64,000 bases of DNA from Rutidosis leptorrhynchoides (taxonomy: Eukaryota > Streptophyta > Magnoliopsida > Asterales > Asteraceae): positions 34,184,001 through 34,248,000 of the forward strand of contig NC_092340.1 in NCBI RefSeq assembly GCF_046630445.1, written 5' to 3'. The position numbers and the translations under genes were made by a program. Below, piece by piece: positions 46,489-59,116 of the stretch. Position 1 is the stretch's first letter. Each line of letters starts with the position of its first letter. The notes below the pieces were generated by a model that was given only the letters and a program-made list of their open reading frames with translations, was not told the DNA's origin and ran no database searches.

Positions 46489-47000
46489 GCGTTACGGGTG
46501 TGGAGCCACAAGAAATATCGACAATTAGACAGCGAGATAGAAGCACTCAAGGGTACCGCTAATTTGCTTGAACTCAGAGCCGAGAGGGGGTTATTAAACG
46601 AGTCAGACATGAACCTATGGAAAGATGTGCGCAAACAGTGGATAGAAAAGGAAAGAACCAAGACACAAATGCTTAAACAAAAAGCACGTATTCGTTGGGC
46701 ACTTGAGGGGGACGAAAATACAAAGTTTTTTCATTCGGTGATTAAGAGGAAATATAATCGTGACAACATCAGGGGCTTAAACATTAACGGTTGTTGGAGT
46801 GAATCACCACAGGAGATCAAGTCAGAGGTGTTCTGCCATTTCAAAAAGGTTTTCGAAGAAACAGAGCCTGATAGACCAACCCTGGAAAATTTATCGTATC
46901 CTACCTTATCATTAGCTGAGGCTGCGGCACTTGAAAACCAGTTTACCGAAGATGAAGTTCATGAGGCTATATTGGATTGTGGAAGTACGAAGGCCCCGGG
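46489..47000 (+). pseudogene. LINE ORF2 continuation after the stop, truncated by E3
   Basis: Same frame as the endonuclease part. It contains the linker helices (QKARIRWALEGDENTKFFHS, a conserved pre-RT motif) and ends at CGSTKAPG, exactly where the RT normally begins with APGPDG. E3 inserted at CCGGG (46996-47000). Confidence 0.8.
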
Positions 47001-49273
47001 TGTGATGCCCCGTACAAAACCATCGTGTACGAATCATCAACAACAGGATCATTACAAGGTTAAGTACTATATGCTGTAATTAAAGAAATTGCATTCGCGA
47101 TAAAAAGGTGATGTCATAACCGACATCAAATGTTTTACATTTCAAAAGCATGCTTCACTAAGTAGAAGCAAATAAATAAGTGTACGTGACCCCAAAAGTC
47201 GTTACATAACATAGTTTCAAAAGTAAATAAGTTTGAATGCAAGATAAGTAGTCATGCGATAACAACTCTAAGCAGCGGGTTTGATAATGCTAAAAACGAA
47301 CATATATTTCATAGCATTATTCCTCAAGAAAGACAAGCTTTTAGTTGCAATTGTTCTATTTACAAGTGATATTCGTTTAAATAATAAAAGGTGAAGACAA
47401 AAGACAGATTCGACGAATTGAAGACGCAAACGACTAAAAAGCTCAAAAGTACAAAAGACAATAAAAAAGGTTCCAATTATTGATAAGAAACATCTCGAAA
47501 TTACAAGAGTACAAGATTCAAAACGCAAAGTACAAGATATTAAATTGTACGCAAGGACGTTCGAAAATCCGGAACCGGGACTAGAGTCAACTCTTAACGC
47601 TCGACGCAACGGACTAAAAATTACAAGTTAACTATGTATATAAATATAATATAATATATAATTAATTATATTAATTATATATATTATATTTATAAATAAA
47701 AACCGTCGGCAGAGAAAGACTCCAAGGGACTGAGCTGTAATTTCATTCTCCGCGACTCGCGGAGTTTGAAGGCAAAAATGCCGCGAGTCGCGGAGCCCCA
47801 AAAGTCGACTTTTCCTATAAAAGCAACCGAATTCTGATCGCAAATCATAATCTTTTTCTTCTTCTCTCATATATACGTAAAATATATATATATAATTTAT
47901 ATTTTAATTTTAATTTTAATTATAATTCTAATAATAAGGGTATGTTAGCAAATGTTGTAAGGGTATAAGTCGAAATTCTGTCCGTGTAACGCTACGCTAT
48001 TTTTAATCATTGTAAGTTATGTTCAACCTTTTTATATTAATGTCTCGTAGCTAAGTTATTATTATGCTTATTTAAAACGAAGTAATCATGATGTTGGGCT
48101 AATTACTAAAATTGGGTAATTGGGCTTTGTACCATAATTGGGGTTTGGACAAAAGAACGACACTTGTGGAAATTAGACTATGGGCTATTAATGGGCTTTA
48201 TATTTGTTTAACTAAATGATAGTTTGTTAATGTTAATATAAAGATTTACAATTGGGCGTCCTTATAAATTACCATATACACTCGATCGGACACGATGGGC
48301 GGGGTATTTATATGTACGAATAATCGTTCATTTAACCGGACACGGGAATGGATTAATAGCCACTAGAATAATTAAAACAGGGGTGAAATTACATTCAAGG
48401 GTAATTGGTGTAAATGTTAACAAAGTAGTAAAACCTTGGTTTACACGCAGTCGATAACCTGGTGTATTCATTAAACAAAGTATTAAAACCTTGTTACAAT
48501 TCGAATCCCCAATTAGTTGGAATATTTAACTTCGAGTATAATAATAATTTGACGAGGACACTCGCACTTTATATTTATGACTGATGGACTGTTATGGACA
48601 AAAACCAGACGGACATATTAAATAATCCAGGACAAAGGACAATTAACCCATGGGCATAAAACTAAAATCAACACGTCAAACATCATGATTACGGAAGTTT
48701 AAATAAGCATAATTCTTTTATTTCATATTTAATTTCTTTTATTTTATATTTAATTGCACTTCTAATTATCGCATTTTTATTTTTATTTTATTTAATTGCA
48801 CTTTTAATTATCGTACTCTTTAATTATCGCAAGTTTATTTTATCGCACTTTTATTATTCGCAATTTCATTATCGTTATTTACTTTACGCTTTAATTTAAG
48901 TCTTGTATTTATTTTTAATATTTTACATTTGGTTTTAACTGCGACTAAAGTTTTAAAATCGACAAACCGGTCATTAAACGGTAAAACCCCCCTTTATAAT
49001 AATAATATTACTTATATATATATATATATGTATTTTTATAAAAGTAAACTAATATAGCGTTAAGCTTTGTTTAAAGATTTCCCTGTGGAACGAACCGGAC
49101 TTACTAAAAACTACACTACTTTACGATTAGGTACACTGCCTATAAGTGTTGTAGCAAGGTTTAAGTATATCCATTCTATAAATAAATAAATATCTTGTGT
49201 AAAATTGTATCGTATTTAATAGTATTTCGCACCAAAAATAATACTATTATATATACACCCCGCTACGACATCA
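47001..49273 (+). repeat. E3 5' LTR, 2273 bp
   Basis: Starts TGTGATGCCCCGTACAAAAC and ends GCTACGACATCA directly before the primer site. The start is fixed by the break in the LINE frame. It holds a promoter module (palindrome pair plus TATA) about 750-820 bases from its start and a (TA)n tract near 49013. Confidence 0.88.
47748..47822 (+). promoter_or_regulatory. E3 LTR core promoter: palindrome pair and TATA box
   Basis: Cores CCGCGACTCGCGG (47750-47762) and CCGCGAGTCGCGG (47781-47793) start 31 bp apart; CCTATAAAAGC puts TATA at 47816, 23 bp after the second core. GAGCTGT lies 19 bases before the pair, as also in E2. TATA and A/T-CT-rich downstream sequence fit a transcription start near 47850. 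Confidence 0.7.
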
Positions 49274-49281
49274 AGTATTTT

Positions 49282-49299
49282 TGGCGCCGCTGCCGGGGA
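49282..49299 (+). other. E3 primer-binding site (Asp tRNA)
   Basis: TGGCGCCGCTGCCGGGGA, eight bases after the LTR, differs at one position from the standard complement of plant Asp tRNA 3' end used by Athila and Tat elements. Confidence 0.88.
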
Positions 49300-50664
49300 A
49301 CTTTCTAAACACCGGAAGCGCAACGCTAATAAAAAAAGAAAGAGATTTTTTCTATTAAAAGTCGCTTTTGTAAAAATACATTTTAAATATTCGAAAATAT
49401 AAAAAGAAAAACAAAAATATAAGTATTTTTATGATTTTGTTAAATATTTAAGTTTTATAAGTTTCTTTATTTTTATTTTAGTTTATAAAAATATAAGTTT
49501 TATTTAAATATCTTTTATTTATATAAAAAAAACAGAAAAAAAAATAAATAAATAAAGAAAAACGCGTTGAAATTAAACCTGTCAGTTGAAATTCTGAACC
49601 CCGCGACTCGCGGGGTTTTCTGCATTGATTACCGCGACTCGCGGAGATTTTCTGACAGGCGACAAAGCCCTAATCCTGCATTTATTACGGATTATTATTA
49701 ATTATTATTATTATTAACCCTAATTATTATTATTATTATAATTAAGTTTATTTTTAATTTAAGTTTTATTTAATTTATATTTTAGTTAAATTAGTTTAAT
49801 TAAATTGTAAAATTAGTAGTTTTATTAAATAAATAATTTAAAAATAATATTTTTATAAAAATTGTACTTTTTACAACTTTTTGTATATTTTTATATTTTG
49901 TCCCTTTTTAATCGTTGTAGCATAATATTTGTATTTTTCGCTCATATTTAATTTTAAACTTAGTTTTTGCCATAGTTATTTTTACTTCTAGATTTTTAGG
50001 CTTTGCCGTAGAATTCCTTAAGTGCTTTTTCTTTAGACTAAGATTTAGGTGCTTTAGAATTTTGCGACGCCTTTTTAAGTTTTAGTTTCTTTTTAAGTTA
50101 TTTCCATTTGGGATTTAGTTTTTCCTATAAGCTTTAATATTTTTAGACACTTTTTACTATGTATCAATTATCATTCTAATTAGTAATATCAATTTGCGAT
50201 TATAATTTTAAGTTAGTTGTAGTAATAAGGTTAGGTTAGTCAGGTATTTTTAAGTTTTTATAAGTTTCTTTTATTTTTCCGTCACCTTTTATTTTTTCAA
50301 CCATTTTTCTTTTTCGACCTTTTTCGACGAACTCTTTTTCTTTCTTATTTCTCGCTATTCTAGTTTTTAGGACATAGATTTTTATTCTACTTCTTATCTA
50401 AATTTCTTAAAATTACGAAAATTTATTTTAAGTGGTTAAATTAATAGACATCAAAATTTTCTGGTTCGTAGTAATAGTTGGATTTGTACGTGGACCGGGT
50501 TATTGGAGCCAAACAGTCCTCAATTATATTGAGACCAAACGAATCCTGCCCCTCTGCTGCATCTTTTGGCTATTCGAAACGTGGGCAAAATCAGAAAAGT
50601 CTATTAATTGGATAACTTATTATAATTTTTCTTTCCTTTTTAAAACTAATAGGATATTCAGTGA
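49300..50664 (+). other. E3 leader between primer site and gag-pol
   Basis: AT-rich, without coding character. It contains the second palindrome pair (49601-49613 and 49632-49644), enclosed by an outer inverted repeat CCTGTCAG / CTGACAGG (about 49579 and 49654), and ATT-type short repeats near 49685-49740. Confidence 0.6.
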
Positions 50665-53600
50665 ATGCACCGAGCAAGACGTTCATCACCTTTTGTACGT
50701 TCACCACCTGTAACTAGATCAAGACATTTAGCAAATATAACCGCCGTTGATTTTTCTTTAGAATCGTCATCCAGTCGACCAAGTACTTCAGTTCAAATTT
50801 CCGATAATCCATTTTTTGAACCCGACCTCACAATTGAGAATCCGGAGAATATTCAGGAACGGTTCGTAGATCCTGAACCATTAAACTTTCCTCCGGAGCC
50901 ACAAATCATTCAAACAGAGATTGTTGAGGAACGAACCATTAAATCAGAATCATCTAGTGATACCGATTCAACAAATTCAATTATGGAGAATCTGGAACCT
51001 TTAAGTATGGAAGACCGAATGAGAGCTAAACGCACTGGCCAAGGTCACGCAATTACTCATCCAGACATTAATGCGCCAGATTATGAAATCAAAGGACAAA
51101 TTCTACACATGGTGACTAATCAATGCCAATTTAGTGGTGCGCCGAAGGAAGATCCAAATGAACATCTACGTACCTTTAATAGGATCTGCACACTATTTAA
51201 AATACGAGAAGTGGAGGATGAACAGATATATCTCATGTTATTTCCCTGGACTTTAAAGGGAGAAGCCAAAGATTGGTTAGAATCGTTACCTGAAGGGGCG
51301 ATCGATACATGGGATGTTTTAGTTGACAAATTTCTTAAACAATTCTTTCCTGCATCTAAAGCCGTAAGACTTCAAGCAGAATTTGTTAAGTTCACACAGA
51401 AACCAAATGAAACTCTATATGAGGCGTGGACTAGATATGGAAAGTTGTTAAGAGGATGTCCGCAACATGGTTTAGACACCTGTCAAATAGTACAAATATT
51501 CTACCAAGGATGTGACATCACTACAAGAAAAGACATAGATATAGCAGCTGGTGGTTCTATTATGAAGAAAACCGAAACTGATGCTTACAAAATTATTGAT
51601 AATACTGCTTCCCACTCACATGAGTGGCACCAAGAAAAAGATATCGTTAGATCATCTAAAGCAGCTAGAGCCGATTCTAGCCATGACTTAGATTCCATTT
51701 CCGCAAAGATAGATGCTGTGGAGAGACGAATGGAAAAGATGACTAAAGATATTCACTCAATACGAATTAGTTGTGAGCAGTGTGGAGGACCACATTTGAC
51801 AAAAGATTGTCTCAGTATTGAATTAACAATGGAACAAAGAGAGAATATTTCATACATAAACCAAAGGCCTGGAAATAATTATCAGAATAATTATCAACCG
51901 CCAAGACCGATTTACAATCAAAACCAGAATTATAACCGAAATATTCCATACAACAACCAACAAGGTCCTAGCAATCAACAAGTATCCAATAATACTTACA
52001 ATCAGCAAAGACCGAATTTTCAAAACAAACCACCACAACAAACCGATGATAAAAAGCTGAATTTAGAAGATATGATGACAAAGCTAGTTGAAACTCAAAC
52101 ACAGTTTTTCACATCTCAAAAACAAACCAATGAACAAAATGCTCAAGCATTTAGAAATCAACAAGCTTCTATTCAAAATCTGGAACAAGAATTGAGTAAC
52201 CTAGCAAGGTTAATAGGTGAAAGAAAATCGGGAAGTCTACCTAGTGATACAAATGCTAACCCCCGGAGTGAAACAGCTAAAGCCATTACCACAAGAAGTG
52301 GTACAACACTTAAACCACCTGAAATACCTGTAACTTCTGATGAAACCATTCCTACTCCACAAGAACCACAACCTGATCAAGATAAGGAAAAAGAACCGGT
52401 AGTTGAAAAGGTTAATGAAGATAACACAGTTAAGGATAAACCTTATGTTAAACCATACCAACCACCACTTCCTTACCCAAGTAAAATGAAGAAAGAGAAA
52501 CTTGAAGCCGAGCAATCCAAATTCTTGGATATGTTTAAACAGATAAATGTAAATCTTCCTTTCATTGATGTGATTTCAGGAATGCCTAGATATGCTAAAT
52601 TCTTGAAAGATCTAATCTCAAATAGAAAGAAAATGGAAGAACTCTCGGCTGTTACTATGAATGCTAATTGTTCAGCAGTGCTGTTGAATAAGATACCAGA
52701 AAAACTATCTGATCCAGGAAGTTTCACAATTCCATGTTTTCTGGGTAGTCTTAGTTCAATAGAAGCATTGGCAGACTTAGGTGCTAGTATAAATCTAATG
52801 CCGTATTCACTATACGCTAAACTAGACCTTGGAGAATTGAAACCAACCAGAATAAGCATACAACTAGCCGATAGATCAATAAAATATCCTAGAGGGATAA
52901 TGGAGAACATGCTAGTTAAAGTTGGTACTTTAGTATTTCCAGTAGATTTTGTTGTTTTAGACATGGAAGAAGATTCTCAAGTTCCTCTCATATTAGGAAG
53001 ACCATTCTTAAACACGGCTAAAGCAATGATAGACGTGTTCGGTAAGAAACTGACCCTAAGTATAGAGGATGAGAGTGTTACCTTTTCAGTTGATAGAGCA
53101 ATGCAAAAACCACAATCTGCAGATGATACATGTTATTATATTCAAACTATAGATGCACATGCAGAATTATTAGAAGAATTTCCAGAATTACAAGGAACAG
53201 GAGAATGTTCTTTAGGAGAAGGTAATGAACCAATTGATGAAGCTGAAATGTTAGCTACACTTATAGCTAATGGATATGAACCAACAACAGAAGAAATTCA
53301 AATGCTAAAAGAAGAAGACAGATATCGATACAAATCATCGATAGAAGAACCTCCGAAATTAGAGTTAAAGCCACTTCCAAACCATTTGGAATACGCTTAT
53401 TTACATGGTGAATCTGAATTACCTGTAATAATATCGTCTTCTCTTACTGAAAATGAGAAATCACAACTCATTTCTGTGTTAAAAGCTCATAAACCAGCCA
53501 TTGCATGGAAGATTCATGATATTAAAGGAATAAGTCCTTCGTATTGCACACATAAAATCTTTATGGAAGAAGGTCATAAAACGTATGTGCAACGCCAACG

Positions 53601-56268
53601 AAGACTAAATCCTAATATGCAAGATGTAGTTAAGAAAGAGATTATTAAACTGCTAGACGCAGGTCTAATTTATCCAATCTCTGATAGTCCATGGGTAAGC
53701 CCAGTTCAATGTGTACCTAAGAAGGGTGGCATGACTGTCATTACAAATGAGAAAAATGAGCTTATTCCTACTAGGACTGTAACAGGATGGCGTGTGTGTA
53801 TTGATTATAGAAAATTAAATGACGCCACCAGAAAAGATCACTTTCCCTTACCTTTCATAGATCAAATGTTGGAAAGATTAGCCGGAAATAGTTACTATTG
53901 TTTTCTAGATGGATTTTCCGGATATTTTCAAATTCCAATAGCACCCGAGGACCAAGAGAAAACCACATTCACGTGCCCTTATGGTAATTTTGCTTACAAA
54001 CGCATGCCATTTGGACTTTGCAACGCCCCTGCAACCTTTCAAAGGTGTATGATGGCGATTTTTCACGACATGATAGAAGAATGCATGGAAGTATTCATGG
54101 ATGACTTTTCAGTCTTCGGTGATACATTTAAATCATGTCTAGTTAATCTGGAACGAATGCTAATTAGATGCGAAAAATCAAATCTAGTACTTAATTGGGA
54201 GAAATGCCATTTCATGGTTAAAGAAGGCATCGTTCTTGGACATAAAATTTCAAAAGAAGGAATTGAAGTGGATAGAGCTAAAGTAGATGTAATTGCTAAA
54301 CTTCCACATCCCACCAATGTTAGAGGAGTTAGGAGTTTTCTAGGGCATGCCGGTTTTTACCGACGTTTCATAAAAGATTTTTCTAAAATTGCCACTCCTA
54401 TGAATAAACTCCTAGAAAAGGATGCTCCATTCATCTTTTCAGATGAGTGTATCAAATCTTTTAATATTCTTAAAGAGAAACTCACTAATGCACCGATCAT
54501 GATAACACCAAATTGGAATCTACCATTTGAACTAATGTGCGATGCAAGTGATTTTGCAATGGGAGCCGTTTTAGGACAAAGGATTGAAAAACGATTTCAA
54601 CCTATATATTATGCTAGTAAGACATTACAAGGAGCACAAACGAACTATACAACTACTGAAAAAGAACTCCTTGCTATTGTCTTTGCTTTTGACAAATTTC
54701 GATCATATCTCGTTCTAGCAAAAACGGTGGTCTATACCGACCATTCTGCTCTTAGATACCTATTTTCAAAACAAGATGCTAAACCACGATTAATCCGTTG
54801 GATCTTACTCTTACAAGAGTTTGATATTGAAATCCGAGATAAAAGAGGAGCAGAAAATCTCGGCGCTGATCATCTTTCTCGTCTTGAAAATCCCGAATTA
54901 GAAGTTCTAAATGAATCGGCCATACAAGACAACTTTCCTGATGAATATCTATTGAAGATAGATTATAAAGAAATCCCATGGTTTGCAGACTATGCAAACT
55001 ACTTAGTTTGTGGATTCCTTGAAAAAGGATTATCGTACCAAAGACGAAAGAAATTCTTCAGTGATATAAAACACTATTTCTGGGAAGATCCACATCTGTT
55101 TAAAAGTTGTCCCGATGGAATAATACGCCGATGTGTATTTGGAGATGAAGCTAGTAAAATTTTAAACCATTGTCACACAGGACCAACAGGAGGGCATTAT
55201 GGGCCTCAACTAACAGCAAGAAAAGTTTATGAAGCTGGATTCTATTGGCCTACAATTTACAAAGACGCACACCTTCTTTGCAAATCCTGTGATGCATGTC
55301 AAAGGGCCGGAAAAATAAGTCAACGTGATGAAATGCCACAAAATGTCATCCAAGTATGTGAAGTATTTGACATTTGGGGTATTGACTTTATGGGTCCATT
55401 TCCAAAATCTCATAATAATCTATATATACTCGTAGCCATTGATTATGTATCTAAATGGGCGGAAGCACAAGCTCTCCCAACTAACGATGCACGAGTTGTA
55501 GTCAACTTTTTAAAACGTCTTTTTGCAAGGTTTGGAACACCGAAAGCTTTAATAAGTGATCGGGGTACTCATTTCTGTAATAATCAACTTGAGAAAGTTC
55601 TTAAAAGATATGGAGTAACTCATAAAATCTCCACCGCATATCATCCACAAACAAGTGGACAATTTGAAAATACCAACCGAGCTTTAAAACGTATTTTAGA
55701 GAAAACCGTAGGATCAAATCCGAAGGAATGGTCCATTAAATTGGAGGATGCACTCTGGGCTTTTAGAACAGCCTACAAAACTCCAATTGGAACCACACCT
55801 TTTAGACTTGTTTATGGAAAAGCATGTCATCTTCCAGTAGAAATTGAACACAAAGCATTTTGGGCTTTGAAGACATGTAATCTTGATTTACATGAAGCTG
55901 GACGTCTACGATTAAGTCAACTAAACGAATTAGAAGAATTAAGACATGAAGCATACGAAAATTCGTTAATCTATAAAGAAAGAACGAAGAAATGGCATGA
56001 TAAAAGAATCAGAAGTTCAAAAGAATTTAAAGAAGGAGACAGAGTTCTTCTTTTCAATTCACGATTCAAGCTATTTCCTGGAAAATTGAAATCAAGATGG
56101 TCTGGACCATTCATAGTCAAAAGAGTTTTCCCATACGGAACGATAGAATTAATAAATTCAAATGGGATGGAATTTAAAGTTAATGGTCACAGAGTTAAAC
56201 ATTACATACATGGTCCGATGGAAGTCGACAACGAAGTTAATCATAATTTCGACACCACAGCTAACTAA
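50665..56268 (+). CDS. E3 gag-pol polyprotein, 1867 aa, looks whole
   Basis: Athila-type polyprotein in one frame. Gag core about residues 140-270; one CCHC knuckle at 370 ([13 protein letters not shown]); a Gln/Asn-rich linker about 400-470; protease with DLGAS near 704; RT about 1000-1180, with YRKLN near 1048 and FMDD near 1145; RNase H with CDASD near 1290 and TDHSAL near 1358; integrase HHCC about 1503-1545, core with GIDFMGPF near 1572, ISDRGTHF near 1630 and HPQTSGQFE near 1662; then the Athila-typical [13 protein letters not shown]. No chromodomain. The ATG at 50665 begins with a Ser/Arg-rich stretch; a later in-frame Met could be used instead. Confidence 0.93.
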   Translation: MHRARRSSPFVRSPPVTRSRHLANITAVDFSLESSSSRPSTSVQISDNPFFEPDLTIENPENIQERFVDPEPLNFPPEPQIIQTEIVEERTIKSESSSDTDSTNSIMENLEPLSMEDRMRAKRTGQGHAITHPDINAPDYEIKGQILHMVTNQCQFSGAPKEDPNEHLRTFNRICTLFKIREVEDEQIYLMLFPWTLKGEAKDWLESLPEGAIDTWDVLVDKFLKQFFPASKAVRLQAEFVKFTQKPNETLYEAWTRYGKLLRGCPQHGLDTCQIVQIFYQGCDITTRKDIDIAAGGSIMKKTETDAYKIIDNTASHSHEWHQEKDIVRSSKAARADSSHDLDSISAKIDAVERRMEKMTKDIHSIRISCEQCGGPHLTKDCLSIELTMEQRENISYINQRPGNNYQNNYQPPRPIYNQNQNYNRNIPYNNQQGPSNQQVSNNTYNQQRPNFQNKPPQQTDDKKLNLEDMMTKLVETQTQFFTSQKQTNEQNAQAFRNQQASIQNLEQELSNLARLIGERKSGSLPSDTNANPRSETAKAITTRSGTTLKPPEIPVTSDETIPTPQEPQPDQDKEKEPVVEKVNEDNTVKDKPYVKPYQPPLPYPSKMKKEKLEAEQSKFLDMFKQINVNLPFIDVISGMPRYAKFLKDLISNRKKMEELSAVTMNANCSAVLLNKIPEKLSDPGSFTIPCFLGSLSSIEALADLGASINLMPYSLYAKLDLGELKPTRISIQLADRSIKYPRGIMENMLVKVGTLVFPVDFVVLDMEEDSQVPLILGRPFLNTAKAMIDVFGKKLTLSIEDESVTFSVDRAMQKPQSADDTCYYIQTIDAHAELLEEFPELQGTGECSLGEGNEPIDEAEMLATLIANGYEPTTEEIQMLKEEDRYRYKSSIEEPPKLELKPLPNHLEYAYLHGESELPVIISSSLTENEKSQLISVLKAHKPAIAWKIHDIKGISPSYCTHKIFMEEGHKTYVQRQRRLNPNMQDVVKKEIIKLLDAGLIYPISDSPWVSPVQCVPKKGGMTVITNEKNELIPTRTVTGWRVCIDYRKLNDATRKDHFPLPFIDQMLERLAGNSYYCFLDGFSGYFQIPIAPEDQEKTTFTCPYGNFAYKRMPFGLCNAPATFQRCMMAIFHDMIEECMEVFMDDFSVFGDTFKSCLVNLERMLIRCEKSNLVLNWEKCHFMVKEGIVLGHKISKEGIEVDRAKVDVIAKLPHPTNVRGVRSFLGHAGFYRRFIKDFSKIATPMNKLLEKDAPFIFSDECIKSFNILKEKLTNAPIMITPNWNLPFELMCDASDFAMGAVLGQRIEKRFQPIYYASKTLQGAQTNYTTTEKELLAIVFAFDKFRSYLVLAKTVVYTDHSALRYLFSKQDAKPRLIRWILLLQEFDIEIRDKRGAENLGADHLSRLENPELEVLNESAIQDNFPDEYLLKIDYKEIPWFADYANYLVCGFLEKGLSYQRRKKFFSDIKHYFWEDPHLFKSCPDGIIRRCVFGDEASKILNHCHTGPTGGHYGPQLTARKVYEAGFYWPTIYKDAHLLCKSCDACQRAGKISQRDEMPQNVIQVCEVFDIWGIDFMGPFPKSHNNLYILVAIDYVSKWAEAQALPTNDARVVVNFLKRLFARFGTPKALISDRGTHFCNNQLEKVLKRYGVTHKISTAYHPQTSGQFENTNRALKRILEKTVGSNPKEWSIKLEDALWAFRTAYKTPIGTTPFRLVYGKACHLPVEIEHKAFWALKTCNLDLHEAGRLRLSQLNELEELRHEAYENSLIYKERTKKWHDKRIRSSKEFKEGDRVLLFNSRFKLFPGKLKSRWSGPFIVKRVFPYGTIELINSNGMEFKVNGHRVKHYIHGPMEVDNEVNHNFDTTAN

Positions 56269-56440
56269 GTGTGGGGAGAATCAAGTCTTTAAAGGATAAT
56301 ATGTATTTCTGTTAGAGTTAGATTGTCTGTTTTCGTGTAAATCTCGAAAATGGAACCCGAATGGTCTTTCCCTAGCAGACCCTAAAGAACTAGTCTTCTC
56401 CCCCCATTCTGAATTTTTATTTTTTTTAGGTTTTTACAAA

Positions 56441-56857
56441 ATGAAGACTGCCTGTGAGCTAAACCATGGTCTAATGCTACACGCTTTGATCACTAAACGT
56501 AATAATGACATACTACCGAGTGAAATAGTATCAGTAATCAGAGAAAGAATGGACGGAGTTAGAAAAGAATCCAGATGCGAAGATAATAAGTTACAATTTG
56601 GTAAAGAAAAATCAAAATCCGCAGCGAAAAGAAGAGCACGACACCTAGAACGATGTCACAAATGCGGAAAATGGTCACATGGAGGTAAATGTTCAAATAA
56701 TCAAACCTATTCAAATACCGAATTTGTTACTTTATGCAGAGACGGACCGTTCATATGTTTAGAAGAAAAGACACTGAATGCGCGAGGTTACGCCTATGTA
56801 GCCATGGAAAACCAATTAAACCGACTATCTTATGAATGGGATAGATCATATAACTAA
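56441..56857 (+). CDS. E3 post-pol ORF with zinc-knuckle-like motif, 138 aa
   Basis: A small ORF 170 bases after gag-pol, same strand. It has a basic segment (KSKSAAKRRARHLER) directly followed by CHKCGKWSHGGKC, a C-x2-C-x4-H-x3-C arrangement close to, but one residue shorter than, the retroviral CCHC knuckle. The rest is not recognised. A basic patch plus knuckle suggests RNA or DNA binding (inference). It is distinct from the gag knuckle and from the ATHILA ORF further down. It would need a separate or spliced message; none is shown. Confidence 0.6.
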   Translation: MKTACELNHGLMLHALITKRNNDILPSEIVSVIRERMDGVRKESRCEDNKLQFGKEKSKSAAKRRARHLERCHKCGKWSHGGKCSNNQTYSNTEFVTLCRDGPFICLEEKTLNARGYAYVAMENQLNRLSYEWDRSYN

Positions 56858-56859
56858 GA

Positions 56860-58700
56860 AATCTATTTCACAGGTATGTCTGTACAGTTTTTATTTTTAT
56901 TTTTATTTTTAACCTTTTGATAATAAACGCTAATTTGTTCGCTAAAAAGTATTAAATTGGTATTGAATAAAATTAGGTTTGGCGACCGAAATTATTGATA
57001 TCATTCAAAAATTTATTACATCACTGCGAAATTTAACGTTTATTCTTAAGGTATAAATATCTTTAATCAATCAACACAAAATATTTCAAAAATTCGTCAT
57101 GAGTTAAATTAGGTCTTGGAACCGAAATTACTTTACCGAAAAGAGGGGCGCATATTTTTGATAATATTTGATTGATTAAAGTGGGATAAAAAGACAAAAA
57201 GATTTTTAATTTTATTCTTACCATGTTTTTAATATTAATATTTAAATCTTAAATTAATATTGTAAACTTTGTAAAAACAATATATTTAAAATTGTAAATA
57301 TTTGAAAAATTAATATAAGTTTGGTATGAATTTATAAATTTTTAAATTAAGTTTGGTGTGAATTTTTAATTTTTAAAATATAAATTTTTAATTTTATGCA
57401 TTTCAATTTTAAGTTTGGTGTGAATTTTTTTTATATTTAAGTTGTGTGAATTTAAAAACAAAAATTTACTTTATCTCATTAAGTTAAAAATATAATTTTT
57501 AAAATTCGTCGTAAGTTGAAGACTAGGTCTTTAAACCGAAATTGCTTTACCCGAGGGAGGGGCGAGAACTTTTATTATCATTATTTTTAATCTTATTGAA
57601 TTAAAGTATGCCAAAAACATTAAAAAAATCCAAAAATCTTAGCTTTTAAAACAATCGCTACAAAAAAACAAATTTTAAAATTTTGTCGAGGGACGGACTA
57701 GGACATCGATCCGAAACGACCTCGTCCTAAATAACAAAGGAAACAAAATTTTAAAATTAAGTACTTAATTGTTTCATAAGTTAATGATTATAAAAAAAAA
57801 TATATATATATATATAGCAAACTCCGCGACTCGCGGAGTTTGAAGTGCAATTCGCCGCGACTCGCGGAGGAGTCGGATTACAGAAAAAAAATAAAGAGCT
57901 GCAACAGCTCAGTTTCACTCCCCACAACAGAAAATAAACTGCGAAAACCCACGAAAATACCCGAGAAAAAACCCCCAAAATCACAATTTTTAACCGTTAA
58001 TCACCAAATCTTTTGCTAAAATCATGTTGAGAAGGATGCTATCTAAGAATTACTCAAGAAAAACGGTAAATTTCTACACCTAAACACCATTTAATCCGAA
58101 ATTTGGTGTTCTTGAGTCATTTTTTTTCCAATTTGATTTTGATGCTTTTTAGTGTAATTAGGCTTAAATTGTTTATGTATTATGCTTGTATAACCTAGAT
58201 TGATGCTGTTTAACATGATTAGAAGCCTTAAACTTCAAATTTTGAATAATCTAGGGTTTGTGTTCTTGAGCAAATTTGGGGCTTTTTGATATAAACAGGT
58301 TATGGCCGATTTTTGTCATGAATTGTTGCTAAATTGAGTAGTGTAACATGTCTAGGTAGTTAAATGATCCAAACTTTGAGCCTAAACATGATTTTGAGAA
58401 TTAAAGTGGACTTTTTCAAGTCTAAAATTCATGAACTTGATTTTTGAAAGATAATGCCATTTGAGACTTGTTTAATTGCTAGTAATGATTATTTTGACAT
58501 GTTATTTGAGTTGAATGCTTATGAACTTGGCGAACATTTTCGTATATGCTTATTTGAAAAAGTGTAGATTTGATAAAAATGTGAAAATGAGCTTAAGTTT
58601 GATATAAATTGATAATGTCATTGTAATTATTTTGATTGATGATTTTGCTGACACTAATGCATATTTGGATGCACAAAAATTGTGTTTGATGTGTTTTGCA
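56860..58700 (+). other. E3 spacer with diverged repeats, third palindrome pair and probable intron
   Basis: Holds at least four diverged copies of a block with AGGT(C/T)T...ACCGAAATTA (about 56971, 57111, 57525, 57690), three copies of AAGTTTGGTGTGAATTT (57316-57430), the third CCGCGACTCGCGG pair (57824-57836 and 57855-57867), and a short ATG-started exon-like piece at 58024 followed by GTAAAT. TTTTGCAG at 58694-58701 could be the acceptor; splicing to express a downstream ORF is known in Athila relatives. Confidence 0.5.
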
Positions 58701-58701
58701 G

Positions 58702-59116
58702 AATTAAAGGGGTGAATCTTCATCCCAAGCCCGCAATGCTCCTGCTGAGAATTTGGAACAACAGGAGGTGGATAACTACTACAAGCAGGATATACCTCAT
58801 CCAGTCATGACCTTTTCCGATATGCACTTGGAAGAGTTGCACCCGAACCTGAGATTTGACAGACTTTGGATAGATTATCCAAAATATCAAAGGGGTTTGC
58901 ATACTCTTCATTCTAAGGTTGTTGAGGTACCGAGGGTCATAGAATGGGGACCCTTAGAAGCTGTAGAATTGGCCGGGCCAATTAGGGAATTACTTGTACA
59001 GAGGTATGGTAATTCTTCTTTTAATGACTGGGTACGTTTATTCACCATGCGTAGACCTGTATATAAAGTATGGTGTGAAGAATTGTTATGTAGTATAGAG
59101 TTGAATGATCGGGTAG
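58702..59116 (+). CDS. E3 downstream ATHILA-type ORF, 5' part, cut by E4
   Basis: An open stretch after a splice-acceptor-like TTTTGCAG, with LHPNLRFDRLWIDYPKYQRG and AGPIRELLVQRYGNSSFNDW, resembling the ATHILA ORF1/env-position family. It has no ATG near its start, in line with translation from a spliced message. E4 entered at GGTAG (59112-59116), so the rest lies beyond E4. Function unknown in the family; an envelope-like role is only hypothesised in the literature. Confidence 0.6.

Larger units (their letters stand above)
43365..47000 (+). mobile_element. L1-like LINE, 5' part, cut by E3
   Basis: ORF1 (RRM protein) and the start of ORF2 (endonuclease and the region before the RT fingers) are in order. 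The element stops abruptly at 47000, where the E3 LTR begins; its remainder should lie beyond the right end of E3, outside the window. The exact 5' end is not visible; an A-rich leader precedes 43365. Confidence 0.85.

Noticed and set aside
47748-57867. CRISPR-like reading of the evenly spaced palindromes
   Set aside because: Only two units per site, in a plant nuclear LTR element, without cas genes; spacers are not array-like.
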